Assembly (NCBI GenBank): GCA_026994125.1
Contig: JALWRJ010000094.1
Location: 1 to 8,153 of the forward strand
DNA: 8,153 nt
Reading direction: 5' to 3'
From: Cyclobacteriaceae bacterium
Lineage (GTDB): Bacteria; Bacteroidota; Bacteroidia; Cytophagales; Cyclobacteriaceae
The notes under the pieces are model-generated. The model was not told where the DNA came from, did no database searches, and saw only the letters and a program-made list of their open reading frames with translations. A program made the translations under genes and the position numbers. Shown in pieces: positions 1 through 6,095 of this stretch. Within the stretch, counting starts at the first letter, position 1, and each line of letters opens with the position of its first letter.

Positions 1-525
1 CTAATTGTGCATACTTCCAACTTTAGGCAGGTTAAGCGCGTGGAAGATGCCCTGAAAATATTTAAAAATATATCAGAAAAAATACCGGCCAAACTGCTGC
101 TTGTGGGCGATGGCCCAGACAGAATAAAAATGGAAACCCTGTGCCGGGAACTATGCGTTACGGATGATGTTCGTTTTTTAGGAAAACTGGATGTAGTGGA
201 AGAAGTACTTTCGCTGGCCGATTTGTTTTTAATGCCTTCGGAAAAAGAAAGTTTTGGTTTAGCTGCTTTAGAAGCCATGGCTTGTGAAGTACCAGTAATT
301 TCATCGAATGCCGGTGGTATTCCGGAGCTCAACATTCATGGAAAAACCGGATTTGTAAGCGAAATTGGTGATGTTGAATCGATGAGCAAGCATGCCTTGT
401 ATGTGCTGGACGACCAACACCTGCCCCAATTTAAAGCTGCGGCTTTGGCTCGGGCAACTGAGCTTAACATAGATAAAATTGTACCGCTATACGAAGCCTA
501 CTACGATGAGGTGTTGGGCAACTAA
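1..525 (+). CDS. bshA: BshA, N-acetyl-alpha-D-glucosaminyl L-malate synthase (3' part)
   Basis: This is the C-terminal part of a GT4-family glycosyltransferase; the reading frame is open from the first base, so the start lies off the left edge. 174 residues are visible, a little under half of the roughly 380 usual for BshA, and the N-terminal acceptor-binding Rossmann domain is missing. BshA joins GlcNAc from UDP-GlcNAc to L-malate, the first step of bacillithiol synthesis in the cytoplasm. The visible start has the HxSNFRxVKR signature typical of BshA (residues 4-13), followed by VGDGP (35-39) and the GT4 nucleotide-sugar motif E-x7-E within ESFGLAALE (E83 and E91), then the AGGIPE and GKTGFV segments. 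It ends with TAA at 523-525. I see no clear terminator before the next gene, which has its own promoter. The GT4 call is certain; BshA rather than another GT4 enzyme rests on the SNFRxVKR signature and is quite likely. Confidence 0.9.
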   Translation, partial: LIVHTSNFRQVKRVEDALKIFKNISEKIPAKLLLVGDGPDRIKMETLCRELCVTDDVRFLGKLDVVEEVLSLADLFLMPSEKESFGLAALEAMACEVPVISSNAGGIPELNIHGKTGFVSEIGDVESMSKHALYVLDDQHLPQFKAAALARATELNIDKIVPLYEAYYDEVLGN

Positions 526-590
526 TGGCTTGTAATAGGCTTTTGACTGCTAAATATTGAGTTTTTCGCACAGGTTTTCTGTAAAGTTCA

Positions 591-598
591 TATTTTTG
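591..598 (+). promoter_or_regulatory. Bacteroidota -7 promoter element for the fatty-acid hydroxylase gene
   Basis: TATTTTTG matches the Bacteroidota -7 consensus TAnnTTTG exactly. Eighteen bases separate it from the ATG at 617, implying a 5' leader of only about ten bases. No TTG lies 17-23 bases upstream; the nearest candidate is a TTCG-like stretch near 565-568, so the -33 element is weak or absent. No Shine-Dalgarno sequence precedes the ATG, which is normal in this phylum. Confidence 0.6.
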
Positions 599-616
599 CA
601 GTAAACAACCGTAAAC

Positions 617-1267
617 ATGTCAGTAGAAGTAAAACCTAAAAACAAAGGACGCAAGCAATTGTTCCAAAACAAATTTTTAGAAAGTTTAACACGCACACAT
701 ATTGCCATTCCTATTAGCATTTTTTTAGTGTATTCAGCCTCGCTTTTGGTGTATAGTGTGCGCACTGTTGATGAACTTAGCCCCTGGCAAACGGTGGCCT
801 TGTTTTTTGCCGGCCTGTTTGTATTTACTTTTGTAGAGTATGTAATGCACCGTTTTTTGTTTCATATTGGTACCAACACCCCTCGCAAAGCCAAACTGCA
901 GTACACCTTACATGGTGTACACCACGAATACCCCAAAGATAAAGAAAGACTAGCCATGCCACCTGTAATGAGCATTACTCTGGCTACTATACTTTTGTTT
1001 TTATTTAAACTTATATTAGGGCCTCGGGTGTTTGCTTTTTTACCGGGTTTTTTAGTTGGTTATAGCGGATACCTGGTTATGCACTATATACAGCATATGT
1101 ATAGAGCTCCCAAAGGTTTTTTTAATGCCTGGTGGGCTAACCACTCGGTGCACCATTACAAAGACCAAACCAAAGCTTACGGGGTTTCATCGCCTTTGTG
1201 GGACTATGTATTTGGCACCATGCCTACCAAAAAAGCTGAAAAGGTTACCGGCAATATTGATAAATAG
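617..1267 (+). CDS. Sterol desaturase/fatty acid hydroxylase superfamily protein, fatty-acid 2-hydroxylase-like
   Basis: A complete 216-residue integral membrane protein of the fatty acid hydroxylase superfamily. Its histidine clusters are the expected ligands of a non-haem di-metal centre: HRFLFH (H78, H83), HGVHH (H99, H102, H103), HYIQH (H156, H160) and HSVHH (H176, H179, H180). Hydrophobic stretches at about 30-48, 57-75, 115-134 and 137-155 suggest two membrane hairpins with the histidines on the cytoplasmic face. The contexts RLAMPP after the second cluster and YGVSSPLWDYVFGT after the last resemble fatty-acid/sphingolipid 2-hydroxylases (Scs7/FA2H) more than sterol desaturases or carotenoid hydroxylases. 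It lacks the N-terminal cytochrome b5 domain of the fungal and animal enzymes, so electrons must come from a separate donor. Hydroxylation of acyl chains of sphingolipid-type lipids is an inference. The ATG at 617 is supported by the promoter just upstream; the gene appears monocistronic. Confidence 0.85.
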   Translation: MSVEVKPKNKGRKQLFQNKFLESLTRTHIAIPISIFLVYSASLLVYSVRTVDELSPWQTVALFFAGLFVFTFVEYVMHRFLFHIGTNTPRKAKLQYTLHGVHHEYPKDKERLAMPPVMSITLATILLFLFKLILGPRVFAFLPGFLVGYSGYLVMHYIQHMYRAPKGFFNAWWANHSVHHYKDQTKAYGVSSPLWDYVFGTMPTKKAEKVTGNIDK

Positions 1268-1325
1268 GAACTATTAAAAACGTCTTACACGTTTATCATT
1301 CGTTGTTATAAAATATTGTAAGTAA

Positions 1326-1377
1326 GCTTTTGAAGTTACAGCACGGATACCAGTCCAATAGTTACAACTCCAAAAGC
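1326..1377. repeat. Imperfect inverted repeat between convergent genes, possible weak terminator
   Basis: In the 126-bp gap between the convergent hydroxylase and CHAT genes, GCTTTTG (1326-1332) pairs with CAAAAGC (1371-1377), and after one mismatch AGTT (1334-1337) pairs with AACT (1366-1369). The loop is 28 bases long and no clean T-tract follows on either strand. A second small hairpin, AAACG (1278-1282) with CGTTT (1290-1294), lies nearer the hydroxylase stop. Either could help end transcription in both directions, but neither is a textbook terminator. Confidence 0.3.
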
Positions 1378-1393
1378 CTTTGTATCTAGGGCT

Positions 1394-4180
1394 TTACTTT
1401 CCTTGCAAAACAAAAGCACCCCAGTAGTAGGGTTCCGGGTACTTGGTTTTTAAGGTTTCCTGGGCCTTTCTAAAGGCCTTAAGTTTATCTTTTGAGCTTA
1501 CCCAATTCTTGTAAAAGGTAGTCATCAATAATTGCGTAGCGGCATCATTTACACGCCATAAACTCATTATTACAGTCTTGGCTCCGGCCACCTCGAAAGC
1601 ACGTTGCAAGCCATATACACCTTCACCGGCCAAAATATCGCCCAAGCCTGTTTCGCAGGCACTTAGCACCACCAAATCGGTATTATCCAGGGTTAAGTTC
1701 ATAGCTTCGTAGGCAGTAAGTATGCCATTTTCGGCTCCCGGATTAGTTTGCTTGCCGGCATTGGCCAATAACAACCCTGAACGAAGCAACACATTTTCGT
1801 TGATGTTATTTAAAGGCACGCTAAACACCCTGTTGTTGTTGGGATGCACATCGGCTATAAAAAAACCATGGGTAGCAATGTGCAAAACCTTGGGGCTTTC
1901 AACTGCTTTTAGCTTTTGTTCAGTCGCTTGGGCACCACTAAATACTGTACTTCGATAGCCTACCGATTTTAGCAACGATGCCACTTTGCTAATCTCAACC
2001 CCGGTACCTGGCAGTGGGTCAATATTATCAGAACCATAGGCCGGGTTGCCTACCAGCACCACCGATTTAGCAGCCGATGCCTTGCCGGGGTTTTCTACCA
2101 GCATTCGTAAGCTACTAATTTGCGAAACCGTATAGGCATCTACTACAAATACCCCTTGCGGGCTTTTAAGCGAATTAACGTTTAGCTGGTTATACACTCC
2201 GTCCGATGAAAGGTAAATTTTAGATATTCCCGATAATTTTTCAGCGATTGGCCCCCAAAATTGTTGATACGAATAGGAATCGTTACGCTTTAATTTGATA
2301 GTATTTCGGTAGTATTTAAAATATTTGGTTTCCAGTTCATCTCCATTGTGCAGCACCACCATACTTAGCGTGGCGGGTTGCACAATTAGCGCCATATATC
2401 GGGTAGCAGGTTGCTCCGGATGATAGCCTATTCTTACCAATTCAATGGCAGCTTCGCCCGGGAGCAGTTTTTGCTGTACATCGAGGTAGGTGGGGTTGGT
2501 ACTACCGTAGGCATCGTTAAACAACCCCGATTTTTGCGACAACTTTTTTTCGAGGTTATTGGCAACTTGTTTAATGGAATCGGTATTTACTTGCTGTGCC
2601 TGGAGGTCTTCTTTGCTCATGGCATAATAAACGGCTAATTGGCGTTTACTATCAATCCAGTTATTATACATGTTTATTAACTCGGTATCGCCACTGGTCA
2701 TAATAGCACGCTTTACTTTGGTGGTGCTTGATAACAACATAGCCTTTGTAATTAGCCTGTAATTAAGGGCTGTTTCAACCACCTGAGGGTTCTCCTCTCC
2801 CACACTTGCGGCAAAGGCAAAGTACTTTTCGAAACGGGGGCTTAGTGTTTTCCAGTATAAAGCCTTCTCCACATCGCTCATAGGTGCAAAATATTCGCCT
2901 ACAAATTTTAACGATTGATTAATAGAAGCTTGAAAATACGAATCTGCCTGATTTACATCATTTTGCTGCCAATAGAGTAAGGCTAGTTCGGTTTGAGTTT
3001 CTACATAATATGGGTGGTTTTGCCCATAAGTATTGCCCAACACGCCTAACCCTTCGGTTAAATTAGTTTTAGCTTTGCTAAAATTGCCTTGCATGCGGTA
3101 CAAGGCTCCCAGGTGCGCACGAGCCAATCCATAGCCGGAAAAATCGGCACCAAATTTACGTTCGTAAATAGCAATGGCCTCAGTTAACAAGGGTTCGGCC
3201 TTACTGTAATTTCCTCTTTCAATATAAAGCGATGCCTTCATTTCGAGCAAATGGGCATAATCGGGGTTTGATTTTTTGCTTTTTAAAGGATTGCGCGACA
3301 TGGCTATGATAGCCTGTTGAAAAATGGCCTCCGCCTCATCGTATTTTTGCTGCTGCTGGTAAAGCAGGCCTAAGTTAGTCTGAAACCGGGCATACTTACC
3401 CGATTTGGTATTTAGTTCTTTGGCGGCAATTTGGAGGCATTGCTTTAAATCCTGCTCTGCTTCGCTATACCGGCCCAGGTTTTGGTAAAGCACGCCCCGG
3501 TTATTAAGGGTAATGGCATACGGCATGGAGTTTTTCCCGGAAGTTTGCTCGTTTAATGCCAGTGTTTGAGTAAATAGCTCTTCGGCCTCGTTAAAATTAC
3601 CCATATTTTTATTAAGCACCGCCAGGTTATTTAACGAAGCCGCATAATCAACACTTTGCTCACCCCGCAACTCTTTGCGCAGTTCAAGCGCTCTGGTAGT
3701 AAACTCCATGGCCAGGTTGTAACGGCCCATACCACTATATAGCATACCAATATCGGCCAGCACGCGCGGATATAGCAGGTTGGTATTTTCCTGCTGGTAT
3801 TCTAAGATGCCCAGTGCAACAAAAAAAGAGGTTTCAGCCAACGAATAAGCATTGGTGGCATAGTACATTTCGCCCATATCCACTTGTTCACGGGCTTCGT
3901 CTAGGGGTGTTTGCGGTTCGTTTTTATCCAGGTAAATACTGGCCAGGTTGGTTACGTCATCCAGTTTTTCTTTGTCCTCAAATTGAGCCGACTGGTCGCT
4001 AAACGAAACTGAGTAATTAAAACTGGTGGTATCAAATTTTTGACGGGTTTTCTTTAAGTGATCCGACATCAGTTCGGTACCTTTTTGCAACCCAATGGAG
4101 GAAGCCTTATCTTTTAATAAACGCCCTATTTGAGCATACGAAAAAACAGGAAGCAAGGTAAGAAATACTAAAATACGCAT
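1394..4180 (-). CDS. Exported TPR-repeat protein with C-terminal CHAT (caspase-like) domain
   Basis: A complete 928-residue protein. Residues 1-16 form a Sec signal peptide: a short basic start, a hydrophobic core, and a likely cleavage after SYA16 before Q17. No cysteine follows, so it is not a lipoprotein, and I see no later membrane segment. About eight tetratricopeptide repeats run from 101 to 425, mostly spaced 42 residues apart, the long-period form seen in kinesin-light-chain-like TPRs. A helical linker (about 430-570) leads to a CHAT domain (about 590-925). The CHAT pair looks intact: H771 in HIATHG and C842 in VLSACETG, followed by GEGVYGLQRAF and SLWRVNDAAT. CHAT domains are caspase/separase-clan peptidases, and TPRs usually bind partner proteins. 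The substrate is unknown. The ATG is fixed by the signal peptide. It lies 44 bp after pyrB with no exact TAnnTTTG element between, so read-through from pyrRB is possible. Confidence 0.88.
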   Translation of the reverse strand: MRILVFLTLLPVFSYAQIGRLLKDKASSIGLQKGTELMSDHLKKTRQKFDTTSFNYSVSFSDQSAQFEDKEKLDDVTNLASIYLDKNEPQTPLDEAREQVDMGEMYYATNAYSLAETSFFVALGILEYQQENTNLLYPRVLADIGMLYSGMGRYNLAMEFTTRALELRKELRGEQSVDYAASLNNLAVLNKNMGNFNEAEELFTQTLALNEQTSGKNSMPYAITLNNRGVLYQNLGRYSEAEQDLKQCLQIAAKELNTKSGKYARFQTNLGLLYQQQQKYDEAEAIFQQAIIAMSRNPLKSKKSNPDYAHLLEMKASLYIERGNYSKAEPLLTEAIAIYERKFGADFSGYGLARAHLGALYRMQGNFSKAKTNLTEGLGVLGNTYGQNHPYYVETQTELALLYWQQNDVNQADSYFQASINQSLKFVGEYFAPMSDVEKALYWKTLSPRFEKYFAFAASVGEENPQVVETALNYRLITKAMLLSSTTKVKRAIMTSGDTELINMYNNWIDSKRQLAVYYAMSKEDLQAQQVNTDSIKQVANNLEKKLSQKSGLFNDAYGSTNPTYLDVQQKLLPGEAAIELVRIGYHPEQPATRYMALIVQPATLSMVVLHNGDELETKYFKYYRNTIKLKRNDSYSYQQFWGPIAEKLSGISKIYLSSDGVYNQLNVNSLKSPQGVFVVDAYTVSQISSLRMLVENPGKASAAKSVVLVGNPAYGSDNIDPLPGTGVEISKVASLLKSVGYRSTVFSGAQATEQKLKAVESPKVLHIATHGFFIADVHPNNNRVFSVPLNNINENVLLRSGLLLANAGKQTNPGAENGILTAYEAMNLTLDNTDLVVLSACETGLGDILAGEGVYGLQRAFEVAGAKTVIMSLWRVNDAATQLLMTTFYKNWVSSKDKLKAFRKAQETLKTKYPEPYYWGAFVLQGK

Positions 4181-4224
4181 AGCTGTAAGTTTTACATTTA
4201 AATTATAGCACTAAGGTACAAAAT

Positions 4225-5151
4225 CTACTGCTTTTGGCTGGCAAGTAAATACAAAACAGCCATGCGGGTAGCTACTCCGTTTTCTACCTGGTCGAGAATA
4301 ATGGCATGGTTCGAGTCGGCCACATCGGTGCTAAGTTCTACTCCCCGGTTAATGGGTCCCGGGTGCATTATGGTAATTTCTTTATCGAGCTTTTTTAGCA
4401 TAGGCAAATTAATGCCAAAATACAGCGAGTATTCGCGCAACGAAGGGAAATACTTAATTTGCTGGCGTTCGAGTTGAATACGCAGCACATTGGCTACATC
4501 GCACCATTGCAACGCTTTAAACACATCTAGTTCTACCTGCACCCCCAGGCTTTTAATGTGCTTAGGTATTAGTGTTTTAGGCCCACAAACCATTACTTGT
4601 GCACCCAATTTTTGAAGGGCGAAAATATTGGAGATAGCCACGCGCGAATGTAGAATATCGCCTATGATGGCAACCTTTAAACCTGCTACATCGCCAAATT
4701 TTTCGCGAATAGAATAGGTGTCTAACAAAGCTTGAGTAGGGTGTTCGTGGGTTCCATCACCTGCATTTACAATATGTGCATTTATATGGCGAGCCAAAAA
4801 ATGAGGCGCCCCCGGGCTGGCATGGCGCATCACCAGCATATCTACTTTCATGGCTAAAATATTGTTTACTGTATCTAGCAGGGTTTCGCCCTTTTTTACC
4901 GAGCTGGACGAAGCCGAAAAGTTTATCACATCGGCCGACAGGCGCTTTTCGGCCAGTTCGAACGACAGGCGAGTGCGTGTTGAATTTTCGAAAAACACAT
5001 TTGCGATGGTAATATCGCGTAGGGAAGGTACTTTTTTGATAGGGCGGTTAATTACTTCTTTAAAATTATCGGCTGTGTCAAAAATTAATTGAATATCCTT
5101 TTCGGAAAGGTTTTTAATACCCAGTAAATGCTTTTGACTAAGCTGCGTCAT
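4225..5151 (-). CDS. pyrB: Aspartate carbamoyltransferase catalytic subunit
   Basis: A complete 308-residue enzyme, the normal length for the family. It condenses carbamoyl phosphate with L-aspartate to carbamoyl-aspartate, the committed step of cytoplasmic pyrimidine synthesis. The carbamoyl-phosphate motif STRTR (57-61) sits in FFENSTRTRLSFE. The flexible loop SSSSVKKGE (81-89) supplies the lysine reaching the active site of the neighbouring subunit. HPTQ (137-140), GDILHSR (164-170) and HPGPINRG (263-270) are all intact. These separate it from ornithine carbamoyltransferase, whose aspartate-domain motifs differ. The ATG lies inside the end of pyrR, with a 14-nt overlap, so translation is probably coupled. 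No pyrI regulatory-subunit gene follows within the window; the next gene is the unrelated CHAT protein. No feature suggests damage or transfer. Confidence 0.97.
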   Translation of the reverse strand: MTQLSQKHLLGIKNLSEKDIQLIFDTADNFKEVINRPIKKVPSLRDITIANVFFENSTRTRLSFELAEKRLSADVINFSASSSSVKKGETLLDTVNNILAMKVDMLVMRHASPGAPHFLARHINAHIVNAGDGTHEHPTQALLDTYSIREKFGDVAGLKVAIIGDILHSRVAISNIFALQKLGAQVMVCGPKTLIPKHIKSLGVQVELDVFKALQWCDVANVLRIQLERQQIKYFPSLREYSLYFGINLPMLKKLDKEITIMHPGPINRGVELSTDVADSNHAIILDQVENGVATRMAVLYLLASQKQ

Positions 5152-5686
5152 TTTCTTCGTTAATTAACCAAACTTTATTTTGTTTTTCTTTTTCGAGCTG
5201 AACCAATACTTTTTGGGATGCCAAGGTGTTTACAGCCTTACCCACGTAGTCGGGAGCCAGGGGCAAATCGCGTGCATATTTGCGGTCGATAAGTACGAGC
5301 AATTCCACCTTATCGGGCCTGCCAAAGGCCAGTAGGGCATCCATGGCCGCCCTTACCGAGCGTCCGGTATATAATACATCATCAATTAGCACCACTTTTT
5401 TACCCTCTACCACTACATCCATTTTAGTTTGGTGCGCCTTGGAGGGGGTTTCTCTTCGCCTAAAGTCATCGCGGTAAAAGGTGGCATCTAAATAACCTTT
5501 GGTACACGTAATGCCGGTAAGTTGCTGCAAAGTAGTTGCAACTAAATCTAGCAATAAAGCTCCCCGGGGTTGCAAACCTACCAGCACTGTGTGTTCAAAT
5601 GTGTCGTGATTTTCGATTAATTGATGGCAAAGGCGATGCAGGGTAACAGAAAGTAATTCAGGGTTGAGTATTAATCGCTTTTGCAT
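5138..5686 (-). CDS. pyrR: PyrR, pyrimidine operon regulator / uracil phosphoribosyltransferase
   Basis: A complete 182-residue type I phosphoribosyltransferase of the PyrR family. The PRPP-binding motif is VVLIDDVLYTGRS (98-110), the PyrR form of the loop. GLQPRG (37-42), LDATFYRDDF (66-75) and the C-terminal LPLAPDYVGK (141-150) also match PyrR. In Bacillus, PyrR binds pyr leader RNA in response to UMP and also has uracil phosphoribosyltransferase activity. Here the segment after DYVGK reads AVNTLAS instead of the NIPTS-like sequence of Firmicutes PyrR. I chose the ATG at 5686: a longer frame starting at TTG 5701 would begin inside the promoter element, and MQKR is the usual start in relatives. 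pyrR heads the pyrR-pyrB unit and overlaps pyrB by 14 nt. Identity is secure; the regulatory mode in this organism is not. Confidence 0.95.
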   Translation of the reverse strand: MQKRLILNPELLSVTLHRLCHQLIENHDTFEHTVLVGLQPRGALLLDLVATTLQQLTGITCTKGYLDATFYRDDFRRRETPSKAHQTKMDVVVEGKKVVLIDDVLYTGRSVRAAMDALLAFGRPDKVELLVLIDRKYARDLPLAPDYVGKAVNTLASQKVLVQLEKEKQNKVWLINEENDAA

Positions 5687-5698
5687 AATTAGATGTTG

Positions 5699-5706
5699 CA
5701 AAGATA
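5699..5706 (-). promoter_or_regulatory. Bacteroidota -7 promoter element for pyrR-pyrB
   Basis: Read on the minus strand, TATCTTTG matches TAnnTTTG exactly. Only 12 bases separate it from the pyrR ATG at 5686, so the mRNA would start within about six bases of the start codon and have almost no leader. No TTG is found 17-23 bases upstream. The tRNA-Cys terminator ends 78 bp upstream, which fits an independent transcription unit beginning here. Confidence 0.6.
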
Positions 5707-5784
5707 AATAGATTTTAGAAATGAAAACCTAAATTTTGGAGGAGGTATGAAATAAATCTGTGGCTAATCATAACCCGAGAAACA

Positions 5785-5811
5785 AAAGCCCTCCTGCTAC
5801 AGGAAGGCTTT
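5785..5811 (-). terminator. Rho-independent terminator of tRNA-Cys
   Basis: Three bases after the tRNA 3' end the minus strand forms a 12-bp stem with a 3-base loop (TAG). Arm AAAGCCTTCCTG (5811-5800) pairs with CAGGAGGGCTTT (5796-5785); every position pairs, with one T-G wobble. The 3' arm ends in TTT and runs into TGTTTC, a modest T-tract. It separates the tRNA from pyrR. Confidence 0.85.
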
Positions 5812-5814
5812 AGA

Positions 5815-5884
5815 GGCGTTGAGCGGATTCGAACCGCTGTAGAAGGTTTTGCAGACCTCTGCCTAGCCACTCGGCCACAACGCC
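5815..5884 (-). tRNA. tRNA-Cys (anticodon GCA)
   Basis: A 70-nt tRNA that folds fully. The acceptor stem is GGCGTTG with CAACGCC (7 bp). The D stem is GCC/GGC. The anticodon stem is GAGGT/ACCTT with a G-T pair at its base, and the loop CTGCAAA carries anticodon GCA at 5852-5850, which reads both cysteine codons. The T stem is AGCGG/CCGCT around the loop TTCGAAT. The 3' CCA is not encoded and must be added by the nucleotidyltransferase. It has its own promoter(s) upstream and a hairpin terminator downstream, and stands alone rather than in a tRNA cluster. Confidence 0.97.
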
Positions 5885-5903
5885 ATTTTTCTTTTGCTTT
5901 TAG

Positions 5904-5935
5904 CAAATTTAGCATCTATTTACTGCTTTTAACAA
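5904..5935 (-). promoter_or_regulatory. Proximal promoter of tRNA-Cys
   Basis: On the minus strand TAAATTTG (5911-5904) matches the TAnnTTTG element exactly, and TTG (5935-5933) lies 21 bases upstream, within the 17-23 base spacing described for Flavobacterium promoters. The element ends 19 bases before the first tRNA base. Its first three bases, TAA, are also the stop codon of the short ORF at 5909-5977. Confidence 0.65.
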
Positions 5936-5977
5936 GGCTTTCTCACACTCTTGTAAGAAGCAAGCACGCTTCAGCAT
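5909..5977 (-). CDS. Possible 22-residue ORF with three cysteines, upstream of tRNA-Cys
   Basis: I do not recognise this and it may not be translated. It runs from an ATG at 5977 to TAA at 5911-5909. The 22-residue product contains Lys/Arg at positions 3, 4, 13, 17 and 21, and cysteine at 6 (TGC), 11 (TGT) and 22 (TGC, the last codon). Three cysteines in 22 residues is far above the usual roughly one percent. It begins 20 bases after a two-element promoter at 5998-6027, a spacing like that of the hydroxylase gene, and ends 24 bases before tRNA-Cys. A role as a cysteine-sensing leader peptide is speculation. The frame is open further upstream but has no other ATG. An 18-codon ORF on the opposite strand (5976-6032) overlaps its start, so chance is a serious alternative. 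Confidence 0.2.
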   Translation of the reverse strand: MLKRACFLQECEKALLKAVNRC

Positions 5978-5997
5978 GGCAATAGATTTAACAGATG

Positions 5998-6027
5998 CAA
6001 AAGTAAAGGAATTATTACGTTTACAAA
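5998..6027 (-). promoter_or_regulatory. Distal promoter after rpsA, upstream of the short ORF and tRNA-Cys
   Basis: On the minus strand TTTG (6027-6024), an 18-base spacer and TACTTTTG (6005-5998) match both Bacteroidota promoter elements. It is the best two-element match I found in the window. It sits just after the rpsA terminator, so the sequence transcribed from it would be the short ORF and then tRNA-Cys, giving the tRNA two tandem promoters. Confidence 0.6.
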
Positions 6028-6041
6028 CTTAAAACTTCCAT

Positions 6042-6081
6042 AAAAATATGGCCGCCCCAACCGTGTACAGCGGAGCGGCCA
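6042..6081 (-). terminator. Rho-independent terminator of rpsA
   Basis: Starting 15 bases after the rpsA stop codon, the minus strand forms a 10-bp stem, TGGCCGCTCC (6081-6072) with GGGGCGGCCA (6058-6049), with one T-G wobble and a 13-base loop. It is followed by TATTTTT (6048-6042). The stem is strongly GC-rich in an AT-rich surrounding, which is typical of an intrinsic terminator. Confidence 0.85.
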
Positions 6082-6095
6082 GTATTATACAAGCC

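Noticed and set aside
550..765. 71-codon minus-strand frame before the hydroxylase gene
   Set aside because: It overlaps the promoter and the start of a well-supported + strand gene and has no recognisable features.
1394..4180. CRISPR-associated (Craspase-like) defence locus, suggested by the TPR-CHAT gene
   Set aside because: There is no CRISPR array, Cas gene or gasdermin in the window, and the signal peptide puts the protein outside the cytoplasm.
5687..5701. Upstream TTG start for pyrR that would add five residues
   Set aside because: The TTG lies inside the TATCTTTG promoter element, and MQKR is a natural PyrR N-terminus; the ATG at 5686 is preferred.
5815..5884. tRNA-Cys as an integration site
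   Set aside because: No direct repeat of the tRNA 3' end and no integrase or phage gene is present; housekeeping genes lie on both sides.
5715..5915. 66-codon minus-strand frame spanning the tRNA
   Set aside because: It runs straight through tRNA-Cys and its terminator, and the translation has no recognisable domain.
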